A stretch of 64,000 bases of DNA. It comes from Arthrobacter sp. SPG23. Its GTDB lineage: Bacteria; Actinomycetota; Actinomycetes; Actinomycetales; Micrococcaceae. The DNA lies in assembly GCF_000876655.1 (NCBI RefSeq), contig NZ_JYCN01000002.1:20352-84351 (forward strand), given 5' to 3'. How positions within the stretch are numbered: the first letter of the stretch is position 1; each line of letters starts with the position of its first letter. Below, one piece after another: positions 18,603-25,831 of the stretch. A program made the position numbers and the translations under genes. The notes below the pieces were generated by a model. The model made no database searches, was not told where the DNA came from, and saw only the letters and a program-made list of their open reading frames with translations.

Positions 18603-19561
18603 CCCAGGAAACAGGCACCACCACAGCTGCGCCGGCAAGGATGCCCGCACCGCCTCCGTTCCCGGCCTTCCAGGCCCCGGGAACGCCCGAGGAAGTGTCT
18701 GAGCACTCCCTGGTGCACCGCGAACTCAGCTATGCGATCGCCGTCGGCTTCCGGCGTTTGGCCATGGACATCTGGCTGCCGCGCACGGCTGCCGGACCCG
18801 TCCCGGTGGTGGTGTGGATCCACGGCGGAGCTTTCCAGCTCGGTGACCGCCGCGAACTGCCACCCACCTTTGCCAGGGATTCGGTCTTCCGGCTGCTGAA
18901 TGAGGCCGGGATCGCGTGCGCCACCGTGGACTACCGCCATGCCCTGGAAGCGCCCTTCCCGGCGCAGCTGCACGACCTGAAAGCCGCCGTCCGGTACCTC
19001 CGGGAGCATGCTCGTTCCCTGGGCATCGACCCGGACCGCATCGGTGCCTGGGGCGAGTCGGCCGGCGGACACCTCGCCGCGCTGCTGGGTGTCACGGGGA
19101 CGCGTGAGGACCTTGAGGGCGGGCTGGGCGTGCAGGGGCATTCCAGCGCCGTGAGCGCCGTCGTCGATTTCTACGGTGTGTCCTCGCTGCCGGACATGCC
19201 GGTGATGGATCTGCCCTCCGGCCTGATGTCCGGCGCCCTCGTGGCAGCGGTGCCGCCGGGCATGAGCATGGAGCCCGGCCCCATGCTGGTGGGTGGCAGC
19301 GCCGACCCCGCCCTCCTGGCGGCGGCCAGCCCGCTGGGCCACGTCACTGCCGGCGCGCCGCCGTTCCTGTTGATCCACGGTGACAGCGACGGCCTGGTCC
19401 CGCTGTCCCAGAGCGAACTACTGGCCGCGGCGCTGACGGACGCCGGTGTCCGCAACGAACTGGTCACCATCCGGGGCGGCGACCACTGCTTCTTCTTTGC
19501 CGAAGACCAGCTGGACGGAATCCTCAGCATGGCAGTGGACTTCTTCGTCCGCGAGCTTTAA
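18599..19561 (+). CDS. Alpha/beta hydrolase (carboxylesterase-like, first copy)
   Basis: 320-residue cytoplasmic hydrolase of the esterase/lipase group. The oxyanion motif HGGAF lies near residue 75, the nucleophile elbow GESAGG near 151, the acid in HGDSDGLVPL near 262, and the His in GGDHCFFF near 297. ATGA overlaps the upstream rhamnosidase. The last codons and the stop are part of a 15-bp tandem repeat (19547-19591). In this setting it could hydrolyse an acylated glycoside or the depside that quercetinase releases; the sequence does not decide between them. Confidence 0.9.
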   Translation: MTQETGTTTAAPARMPAPPPFPAFQAPGTPEEVSEHSLVHRELSYAIAVGFRRLAMDIWLPRTAAGPVPVVVWIHGGAFQLGDRRELPPTFARDSVFRLLNEAGIACATVDYRHALEAPFPAQLHDLKAAVRYLREHARSLGIDPDRIGAWGESAGGHLAALLGVTGTREDLEGGLGVQGHSSAVSAVVDFYGVSSLPDMPVMDLPSGLMSGALVAAVPPGMSMEPGPMLVGGSADPALLAAASPLGHVTAGAPPFLLIHGDSDGLVPLSQSELLAAALTDAGVRNELVTIRGGDHCFFFAEDQLDGILSMAVDFFVREL

Positions 19562-19591
19562 GTCCGCGAGCTTTAAGTCCGCGGGCTTTAA
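19547..19591. repeat. Three 15-bp tandem copies over a stop codon
   Basis: GTCCGCGAGCTTTAA occurs at 19547-19561 and 19562-19576, and with one change (GTCCGCGGGCTTTAA) at 19577-19591. The first TAA is the stop of the esterase gene, so the stop codon itself has been triplicated in frame. Confidence 0.9.
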
Positions 19592-19625
19592 GGACAGGCC
19601 CGACGGCGGACGGTAGCATGCCGCT

Positions 19626-19985
19626 ATGGCTATCGCACGCTTCCCAAGCTTTGTTATTGACTGCCCCGACGCCGGTGCCCTGGCGGGTTTTTACGCTGCC
19701 CTGCTGGGCTGGAACACGAAGGTCGACGACGGCTGGACCGAGATCCGCCCCGACGACGGCAGCAGCTGCATTTCCTTCCAGCAGGTGGACGACTACCGCG
19801 CGCCTCAATGGCCGGGCCAGGACGTGCCCCAGCAGATGCACCTTGACCTCGTGGTGGCGGACCTGGACGAAGGCGAAAAGGAAGCCATCAAGCTCGGGGC
19901 CACGAAGGCGGACGCGCAGCCCGGCACCACCTTCCGTGTTTTCCTGGATCCTGCCGGCCACCCGTTCTGCCTCTGCCTGAGCTGA
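19626..19985 (+). CDS. VOC family protein (glyoxalase/bleomycin resistance-like)
   Basis: 119-residue single vicinal-oxygen-chelate domain. FPSFVIDCPDAGALAGFYAALLGW opens the first beta-alpha-beta-beta-beta module, and MHLDLVVADLDEGEKEAIKLGA with FLDPAGHPFCLCLS forms the second. The ATG at 19626 comes 64 bp after the esterase stop. Many actinobacterial proteins of this kind have no known function. It is shorter than extradiol dioxygenases and lacks their full ligand set, so ring cleavage is not claimed. Its place between two GH78 units may only mean shared transcription. Confidence 0.85.
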   Translation: MAIARFPSFVIDCPDAGALAGFYAALLGWNTKVDDGWTEIRPDDGSSCISFQQVDDYRAPQWPGQDVPQQMHLDLVVADLDEGEKEAIKLGATKADAQPGTTFRVFLDPAGHPFCLCLS

Positions 19986-20027
19986 CGGTTCTGTGTAGGC
20001 TGACCGTTCCAAAGGTCCATGGACACG

Positions 20028-20045
20028 GTTTCCAGTCAATGAAAC
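20028..20045 (-). promoter_or_regulatory. Shared island operator site A (GTTTCCAGTCAATGAAAC)
   Basis: Imperfect palindrome 77 bp before the second rhamnosidase start. Read on the minus strand, 20044-20030 is TTTCATTGACTGGAA, a full match to the consensus TTYCAWTGRNTGRAA. It implies a promoter here, separate from the upstream operon. Confidence 0.66.
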
Positions 20046-20121
20046 TCCGCTAGCGGGCCTTCGGACCGAACGGCGAGTCTGGAGGAAGTTCCCAGACCAC
20101 CCGCTACGAATCGAGCCGACG

Positions 20122-22749
20122 TTGACTCAACCATCCCGCCCCTCCGCCCTCCGCTTTGAACACCACGAGCAGCCCTTTGGCATCGGCGAGGAGCGGCCGC
20201 GGCTCTCCTGGCAGGTCACCACCGAAGCACCGGGCTGGGTCCAGACCGCCTACGAGCTGGAGCTCGGCCCCGACGAAGACAGCTTGGCCAGCTGTGGCCG
20301 GACCGAATCTGCCGAACAGCTCCTCCAGCCGTGGCCGGCACCGCCGCTGCATAGCCGCCAGCGCGTTGCCGCCCGAGTCCGCGTGTGGGGCAACGACGAC
20401 GGCCGTCCCTCCGAGTGGAGCCCCGTCACCTACGTCGAAGCCGGGCTCCTGAACCCAACGGACTGGCAGGCGGCCATGATCCGGCCGGCCCGGGACGAAG
20501 CGAGCGAGGACACGGAACCCGCCGCCAGACTGAGCCGGACGTTCGAAGTCGCCGGCCCGGTGGCCTCCGCACGCCTCTACGCCAGCGCCCACGGGGTTTA
20601 CGTCGCTTCGATCAACGGCCGGCGCGTCGGCAGCGACCGCCTGGCGCCGGGCTGGACCAGCTACCACCACCGGCTCCGCTACCAGACCCACGACGTCACG
20701 GACTACCTGCAGCCCGGCACCAATGTCATCGGGCTCGAACTCGCCGACGGCTGGTGGCGCGGCTATCTGGGGTTCCAGGACAAGCGCAACACCTACGGTG
20801 ACAGCACCGCGGCGATCGCCCAGCTGGAAATCGCCGACGACGGCGGCCGGATCACGGTCATCGGAACCGACAGCTCCTGGCTCGCGGGCAGGAGTCCGGT
20901 GCTCGGGGCCGATCTCTACAACGGCGAAACGTACGACGCCCGGCTGGAGGACGGCGGCTGGGCGGGTTCCGAGAACGCCGCCCTGGACCCCGTAGCGGTG
21001 GAGGACTTCGATGCATCCGTGCTGGTGGCACCGGACGGTCCGGCGGTGCGGGCCACTGAAGAGCTGCCCGTGCGCGCCGTGCTGGGCACGCCGTCCGGGA
21101 AGACCATCCTGGACTTCGGCCAGAACCTCGTGGGACACGTACGCCTCCGGGTGAGCGGAGAAGCCGGCACGGAGGTGGTCCTGCGCCACGCCGAAGTCCT
21201 GGAACACGGAGAACTGGGCACCAGGCCCCTGCGGGTCGCCAAACAGACCGACCGGTACATACTGCGTGGCGGCCGCGAGGAGATCTGGGAGCCCGAGTTC
21301 ACCCTCCACGGCTTCCGGTATGTGGAGGTGAGCGGCTGGCCAGGTGACCTTGACCCGGAGGCGTTCACCGCCGTCGTCGTCCATTCGGACCTGGCCCGGA
21401 CCGGTACGTTCGAATGTTCCGACCCCATGCTGAACCAGCTTCATGCCAACGTTGTCTGGGGGATGCGCGGCAACTTCGTCGACGTGCCAACGGACTGCCC
21501 CCAGCGCAACGAACGGCTCGGCTGGACCGGGGACTTCCAGATCTTCGCGGCCACTGCCTCCTTCCTCTACCGGATCCCCGGGTTCACCGCCTCCTGGTTG
21601 AAAGACCTGGCCGCCGAGCAGGGAACCGACGGGCCCCCGCCGCTGGTGGTCCCCGAAGTGACGTTCGACAAGCCGCCGTTCCCTGTCCGCCCGGTGATGG
21701 CCGCGTGGGGTGACGCGGCCGTGCTGGTTCCGTGGGTGCTGTACCAGCGCACCGGTGACCTGGAGTTCCTGCGACTGCAGCTGCCCGGAATGACTGCGTG
21801 GCTGGAGGCTGCTGCCCAGGCCGCCGGACCGGAGCTTAGGTTCGAACAGGGCTTCCAGTTCGGTGACTGGCTGGACCCGGCAGCACCGCCGAACGAACCA
21901 GGTGAGGCCCGGACGCCCTGGCAGCTCGTGGCACAGGCCTACCTTGCGTACTCCGCCCGCGTGGCCGGCGAGGCCGCCGAGCTGCTGGGGGAGGACTCCG
22001 CCGCCCTTGCTGAGCTCTCGCAGCGGGCCGCCAAAGTATTCCGGGAGCGTTATATATCCGACAGCGGGCTGCTGATGCCGCCTACCCAGACGGCCTACGC
22101 TGTGGCGTTGAGCTTCGGACTGCTGGAAGGCGGGGAGGAAGCTGTGGCCGCCGCCGGCCTGGCTGCGGCGGTGGAGGCCGACGGTTACTGCATCGCCACC
22201 GGCTTCGTCGGTACACCGCTGGTGTGCGACGCGCTGACCGACCACGGCTATACGACGGCGGCTTACCGCCTGCTGCTCCAGACGGAATGCCCGTCCTGGC
22301 TCTACCCCGTGACCATGGGCGCCACCACCATCTGGGAACGCTGGGATTCCATGCTTCCGGACGGCAGCATCAACGAAGGCGAAATGACGTCCTTCAACCA
22401 CTACGCCCTGGGTGCGGTGGCCGACTGGATGCACCGCAGCCTGGCCGGACTGGCACCGGCTGAACCGGGCTACCGGAAGCTCCTGGTCCGTCCCCGGCCC
22501 GGCGGCGGCCTGGGCTGGGCGCAGGCCCGGCACGAGACCCCCTACGGGATGGCCGCGGTCCGCTGGGACCTGGCCGGCCCGGACTTCACGCTGCAGGTGA
22601 CCGTGCCGGCGGGCTGCACCGCCACGGTGGTGCTGCCCGACGCTGACGCTACGGCCCATGACGTATGTTCGGGGACGCATTCGTTCAGCTGCGTCGCGGC
22701 GCTGCCCGACGGCGCCGCCAGGGCACCCGAGCTCGCGGCACGGCCATGA
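20122..22749 (+). CDS. GH78 alpha-L-rhamnosidase (second copy)
   Basis: 875-residue second family 78 enzyme. It begins with a TTG (MTQPSRPSALRFEHHEQPFG); the ribosome site is weak, so the start is less certain than the rest. The catalytic block is VPTDCPQRNERLGWTGDFQ near residue 457, the canonical form of the family motif, and TTIWERWDS near 734 carries the second catalytic glutamate. It is clearly diverged from the first copy, so the pair is not a recent duplication and may split linkage or substrate preferences. ATGA overlaps the next hydrolase gene. No signal peptide. Confidence 0.92.
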   Translation: MTQPSRPSALRFEHHEQPFGIGEERPRLSWQVTTEAPGWVQTAYELELGPDEDSLASCGRTESAEQLLQPWPAPPLHSRQRVAARVRVWGNDDGRPSEWSPVTYVEAGLLNPTDWQAAMIRPARDEASEDTEPAARLSRTFEVAGPVASARLYASAHGVYVASINGRRVGSDRLAPGWTSYHHRLRYQTHDVTDYLQPGTNVIGLELADGWWRGYLGFQDKRNTYGDSTAAIAQLEIADDGGRITVIGTDSSWLAGRSPVLGADLYNGETYDARLEDGGWAGSENAALDPVAVEDFDASVLVAPDGPAVRATEELPVRAVLGTPSGKTILDFGQNLVGHVRLRVSGEAGTEVVLRHAEVLEHGELGTRPLRVAKQTDRYILRGGREEIWEPEFTLHGFRYVEVSGWPGDLDPEAFTAVVVHSDLARTGTFECSDPMLNQLHANVVWGMRGNFVDVPTDCPQRNERLGWTGDFQIFAATASFLYRIPGFTASWLKDLAAEQGTDGPPPLVVPEVTFDKPPFPVRPVMAAWGDAAVLVPWVLYQRTGDLEFLRLQLPGMTAWLEAAAQAAGPELRFEQGFQFGDWLDPAAPPNEPGEARTPWQLVAQAYLAYSARVAGEAAELLGEDSAALAELSQRAAKVFRERYISDSGLLMPPTQTAYAVALSFGLLEGGEEAVAAAGLAAAVEADGYCIATGFVGTPLVCDALTDHGYTTAAYRLLLQTECPSWLYPVTMGATTIWERWDSMLPDGSINEGEMTSFNHYALGAVADWMHRSLAGLAPAEPGYRKLLVRPRPGGGLGWAQARHETPYGMAAVRWDLAGPDFTLQVTVPAGCTATVVLPDADATAHDVCSGTHSFSCVAALPDGAARAPELAARP

Positions 22750-23825
22750 CCGTGGATCCGGAGCTGGCCGGCCTCATGCACCATGTGGCCGGCGCCGGCT
22801 CCTTCGCCGAGCTCCTGGCGGATCCGTCCGGCCTGCAGCGGCTGGAAGCCTTCAGCGCCGGGACGGCCCCGTATACGGCGCCCGACGTCGCGGTCCGGAG
22901 CGAGGACGTGCCCGGCCCCAACGGCCCGGTGCCGGTGCGGATTTACGGCGGGCCGGCGTCGGGCGCTTTCGGTCCGGAAGCTTCCACCGGCTCTCCAATT
23001 ACAGGCTCTCCAACTACGGATGCGTCCGACGGCGGCGCTGCCGCACGCGGCGCCGGGGGCGGCGGGGGCGGCGGACGCGCAGGCGGGGCACCCGCCCTCG
23101 TATGGTTGCACGGCGGCGGTTTCGCCGGGGGCGGGCTGGACATGCGGGAAGCCGACCAGCTGGCGCGGGAAGTGGCCGCCAGGAGCGGCGGGATCGTGCT
23201 GTCCGTGGACTACCGGCTCGCCCGCGACGGCGTGCATTATCCGGTGCCGCACGAGGATGTCCTGGCGGCCTGGCTGTGGGCCGTGGAGCACGCCGCGGAG
23301 CTGGGTGCTGATCCGCTGACCCTGTGCCTGGGCGGAGCCAGCGCCGGCGGCAACCTGGCAGTCGGGGCTGCCCTGTACCTGAAGGATGCAGGCCGGCAAC
23401 TGCCCGCAAAACTGGTGCTCGCCTACCCGTTCCTGCATGCGGAGCTGCCGGCATCGGGCGACCCGGAGCCTGCCGGCATGGGGGGTCTTCCGCGGATCCT
23501 CCGCTTCACGGCGGACGATTGCCGCGGGATGGTGGAGAACTATATCGGCGGCCCCCTCCTGATGGCATCCTCCTACGCCATGCCCGGGTACGCGGACCCC
23601 GCCGGCCTGCCGCCGGCGGCCGTCCTGGTCTGCGAATACGACGACCTGCGCGTTTCCGCCGAGCTGTTCGTTGACGGTCTCCGCTCGGCCGGGATTCCCG
23701 TGGAGTGCCGGCTGGAGGCCGGCGCCACGCACGGCTACCTGAACCACTCGGCCGGACTGGGCGTTGTGCAGCGCGGCCTGCAGTTCCTGGCGGACGAAGT
23801 GGGCTCCGCGAAGCCGTTCCAATGA
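22746..23825 (+). CDS. Alpha/beta hydrolase, HSL-like (second copy)
   Basis: 359-residue hydrolase. The oxyanion motif HGGGF lies near residue 123, the nucleophile is in GGASAGG near 199, and the His lies in THGYLNH near 330. The start at 22746 overlaps the stop of the second rhamnosidase (ATGA); an upstream reading is not needed. Between the N-terminal part and the catalytic core is a low-complexity insert: a 15-bp duplication encoding GSPIT-GSPTT followed by a Gly/Ala-rich linker (residues about 82-118). Its end overlaps the operator site before the third hydrolase gene. Substrate unknown; an acyl or depside ester is plausible. Confidence 0.88.
   Translation: MTVDPELAGLMHHVAGAGSFAELLADPSGLQRLEAFSAGTAPYTAPDVAVRSEDVPGPNGPVPVRIYGGPASGAFGPEASTGSPITGSPTTDASDGGAAARGAGGGGGGGRAGGAPALVWLHGGGFAGGGLDMREADQLAREVAARSGGIVLSVDYRLARDGVHYPVPHEDVLAAWLWAVEHAAELGADPLTLCLGGASAGGNLAVGAALYLKDAGRQLPAKLVLAYPFLHAELPASGDPEPAGMGGLPRILRFTADDCRGMVENYIGGPLLMASSYAMPGYADPAGLPPAAVLVCEYDDLRVSAELFVDGLRSAGIPVECRLEAGATHGYLNHSAGLGVVQRGLQFLADEVGSAKPFQ
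22989..23018. repeat. 15-bp tandem duplication inside the second hydrolase gene
   Basis: GGCTCTCCAATTACA (22989-23003) is followed by GGCTCTCCAACTACG (23004-23018), encoding GSPIT and GSPTT. It stays in frame and lies in a flexible linker. Confidence 0.8.
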
Positions 23826-23831
23826 TTGAAA
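23817..23831 (+). promoter_or_regulatory. Shared island operator site E (TTCCAATGATTGAAA)
   Basis: Full match to TTYCAWTGRNTGRAA and only one base different from site D before the quercetinase gene. It overlaps the stop codon of the upstream hydrolase and lies 92 bp before the third hydrolase start, so a new promoter is expected here. Confidence 0.68.
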
Positions 23832-23923
23832 ATTCCCGTTTCCAGCGGGCATTCCGTCCAGCAGGCTTAGGGGAGACGCCGGATCGATCCTGATGCCGGC
23901 CATAGCAACGGATGGAGTCGTTG

Positions 23924-24814
23924 ATGACTGCAGGACAAGTCCTGAAGGGGATCGAGTTTTCGCGTCCCGGCGGGTTGCCGTTGCTGCTGGACCTCTACTT
24001 GCCGGCGGAGTCCGGACCGGAGGGCGGCTCCCGGGTTACGGTGCCGGCCGTTGTGCATTTCCATGGCGGCGGCTGGCGGGTGGGGGAGCGTTCCTCCCTC
24101 GGGCCGGTGACGGACGGTTTTTCGCTGACTCCCTTTGAGCGTGTGGCCGCGGCCGGATTCGTCGTGGTGTCGGCGGACTACCGCCTGTCCTCGGAGGCCG
24201 TGTTTCCGGCCCAGCTGGAGGACGCCCTGGCGGCGGTCTCCTGGATCCGGGCCCACGCGGCGGACTTCAACGTCGATCCGGGCCGGATCTACGCCTGGGG
24301 AGATTCCGCCGGCGGCCACCTTGCCTGCCTGGTGGGCCTGGGGGCGGACGGTTCGGGCGCCCCTTCCGGCAATGGTGACGACCCTTCCGGCGGTGCGGCG
24401 CCAGTTGCCGCCGTCGCCGCCTGGTACCCGCCCACTGATCTGGTACGGATGGGTGCGCAGGCCCTGCCCGACGCCGTCGCAACGGCTGACGACACCGGTT
24501 CCCGGGAGGCGCTTCTTATCGGGGCGCAGCCGGCTGAGGCCCCGGACAAGGCAGCCGCCGCGAGCCCGCTGAGCTACGTCGGCCGACACGCGCCGCCGTT
24601 TTTCCTGGCCCACGGGACCGCCGACCGGTTCGTCCCGCCGGCGCAGGCCACCACGTTTGCCGCGGCGCTGGAAGCCGCCGGGGCCGACGTCGAACTTCTC
24701 CTCATTGAGGGCTCGGACCACATGTGGCTGCTGCCGGACAAAAGCCCGGCCGCAGCACAGAAGGTTTTGGACGCCACCATCGATTTCTTCCGCAGGCAAG
24801 CCCAGGCCTCCTGA
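23924..24814 (+). CDS. Alpha/beta hydrolase (third copy)
   Basis: 296-residue esterase-like protein with HGGGW near residue 48, GDSAGG near 127, acid in HGTADRFVPP near 230, and His in GSDHMWLLP near 266. The ATG at 23924 is preferred because GGATGGAGTCGTTG in front of it gives a ribosome site; an ATG at 23912 in frame is possible. It heads the unit that continues with FAH, monooxygenase and DUF3500 genes. Co-expression with aromatic genes makes it a good candidate for hydrolysing the quercetinase product (an ester of protocatechuate and a trihydroxybenzoate). That is inference. Confidence 0.88.
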   Translation: MTAGQVLKGIEFSRPGGLPLLLDLYLPAESGPEGGSRVTVPAVVHFHGGGWRVGERSSLGPVTDGFSLTPFERVAAAGFVVVSADYRLSSEAVFPAQLEDALAAVSWIRAHAADFNVDPGRIYAWGDSAGGHLACLVGLGADGSGAPSGNGDDPSGGAAPVAAVAAWYPPTDLVRMGAQALPDAVATADDTGSREALLIGAQPAEAPDKAAAASPLSYVGRHAPPFFLAHGTADRFVPPAQATTFAAALEAAGADVELLLIEGSDHMWLLPDKSPAAAQKVLDATIDFFRRQAQAS

Positions 24815-24867
24815 CCCTGCACCTTCTGACCCTGCACCTTCTGACTTCGCACCTCCTGACGTGAACC
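24808..24867. repeat. Four 15-bp tandem copies over a stop codon
   Basis: CTCCTGACCCTGCAC, CTTCTGACCCTGCAC, CTTCTGACTTCGCAC and CTCCTGACGTGAACC follow one another from 24808. Each has TGA at the same place; the first is the stop codon of the third hydrolase gene. The later copies are increasingly degenerate. Confidence 0.88.
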
Positions 24868-24916
24868 CAGCCTGACCGGCACTCCGTGTGCCCGGGCTAG
24901 ACCTGAAAGGCTCCAC

Positions 24917-25831
24917 ATGCAGTACATCGGCATCAACTACCGCGGGGAATCCTGGGCAGCTGCCCTGGTGGACTCCCGCGTCTTCCCGCTGGCGCCCGTG
25001 GGCGAGTTCTGGGCGGACGCCGCCGGCTGGCAAGACAAGTCTGTCTCGCTGACGGCTGGCAGCTCGCAGCCCGGCGCGCCCGTATCCGCCGTCTCACAGT
25101 CCGGCGCCTCACAGTTCGACGACGGTTCGCTGGAGCGCGGCAGCGTCACCGAGGTGCCGCTGGTGCCCGCATCGGCCCGGGTCATTTGCGTGGGCCTCAA
25201 CTACAAGGCCCACGCCGCAGAAGGCAGCTACAAGGACCAGGACCTTCCCCCGCACCCCACGGTGTTCGGCCGCTGGACGGCCTCGTTGTCGGTGGGAAAC
25301 GTGCCGGTCCCGGTGCCCGCCGGTGAGGATGGCCTCGATTGGGAAGGCGAAGTGGCGGCCTACATCGGCCGGCGCGTGGAGTCGGCAGACGAGGCCGGAG
25401 CGGCTGAAGCGGTCTTCGGCTACTCCACCTTCAACGACCTGACCGCCCGCCGCGCCCAGAAGCTCACCTCGCAATGGACCCTGGGAAAGAACGGCGACTT
25501 CACAGGCCCCCTGGGCCCGCTGGTCAGCAGCGACGAAGTAGGCGACCTCCGGGACGGCCTGCAGGTCCGCACCCGGGTGAACGGCACCGAGGTCCAGAAC
25601 GGCAACACCCGGGACATGATCTTCTCCGTGCCGGCCATCATCTCGCTGATCAGCCAGACCCTCACCCTCCATCCCGGGGACGTCATTGCCACCGGAACCC
25701 CGGAGGGCGTGGGGTACGCCCGGACCCCGCAGTGGCTGCTGCAGCCCGGCGACACCGTTGAAGTGGAAATCGACCGCCTCGGCACGCTGACCACTCCGGT
25801 CGGCGACATCTCACTCCGCGGCCGTGCCTGA
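24917..25831 (+). CDS. Fumarylacetoacetate hydrolase family protein
   Basis: 304-residue FAH-family enzyme. Family motifs occur in order: VICVGLNYKAHAAE near residue 89, DWEGEVAAYIGRRV near 141 (E-x-E metal ligands), GYSTFNDLTARRAQ near 168, and QWTLGKNGDFTGPLGPLV near 186. The C-terminal part IATGTPEGVGYAR is typical. AAAGGCTCCAC precedes the ATG. A Ser/Gln/Gly-rich stretch around residues 49-70 contains degenerate 15-bp repeats. The gene overlaps the monooxygenase start by one base (TGATG). FAH proteins hydrolyse or decarboxylate acylpyruvate-type ring-cleavage products, so it should act late in aromatic breakdown. Confidence 0.9.
   Translation: MQYIGINYRGESWAAALVDSRVFPLAPVGEFWADAAGWQDKSVSLTAGSSQPGAPVSAVSQSGASQFDDGSLERGSVTEVPLVPASARVICVGLNYKAHAAEGSYKDQDLPPHPTVFGRWTASLSVGNVPVPVPAGEDGLDWEGEVAAYIGRRVESADEAGAAEAVFGYSTFNDLTARRAQKLTSQWTLGKNGDFTGPLGPLVSSDEVGDLRDGLQVRTRVNGTEVQNGNTRDMIFSVPAIISLISQTLTLHPGDVIATGTPEGVGYARTPQWLLQPGDTVEVEIDRLGTLTTPVGDISLRGRA

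Noticed and set aside
19626..19985. VOC protein as the missing extradiol ring-cleavage dioxygenase of the flavonoid island.
   Set aside because: It is only 119 residues with one VOC domain and lacks the usual H-H-E set and length of extradiol dioxygenases.
15780..22680. Very long open frames on the minus strand opposite the two rhamnosidase genes (759 and 858 codons).
   Set aside because: They are mirror frames of the GC-rich coding strand. Their translations are Gly/Val/His/Pro-rich without any domain, while the plus strand gives complete GH78 enzymes with catalytic motifs.
24808..24867. Regularly spaced short repeats considered as a CRISPR array.
   Set aside because: The units are 15-bp direct tandem copies without spacers, and no cas gene is present. 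The same holds for the arrays at 19547 and 26326.
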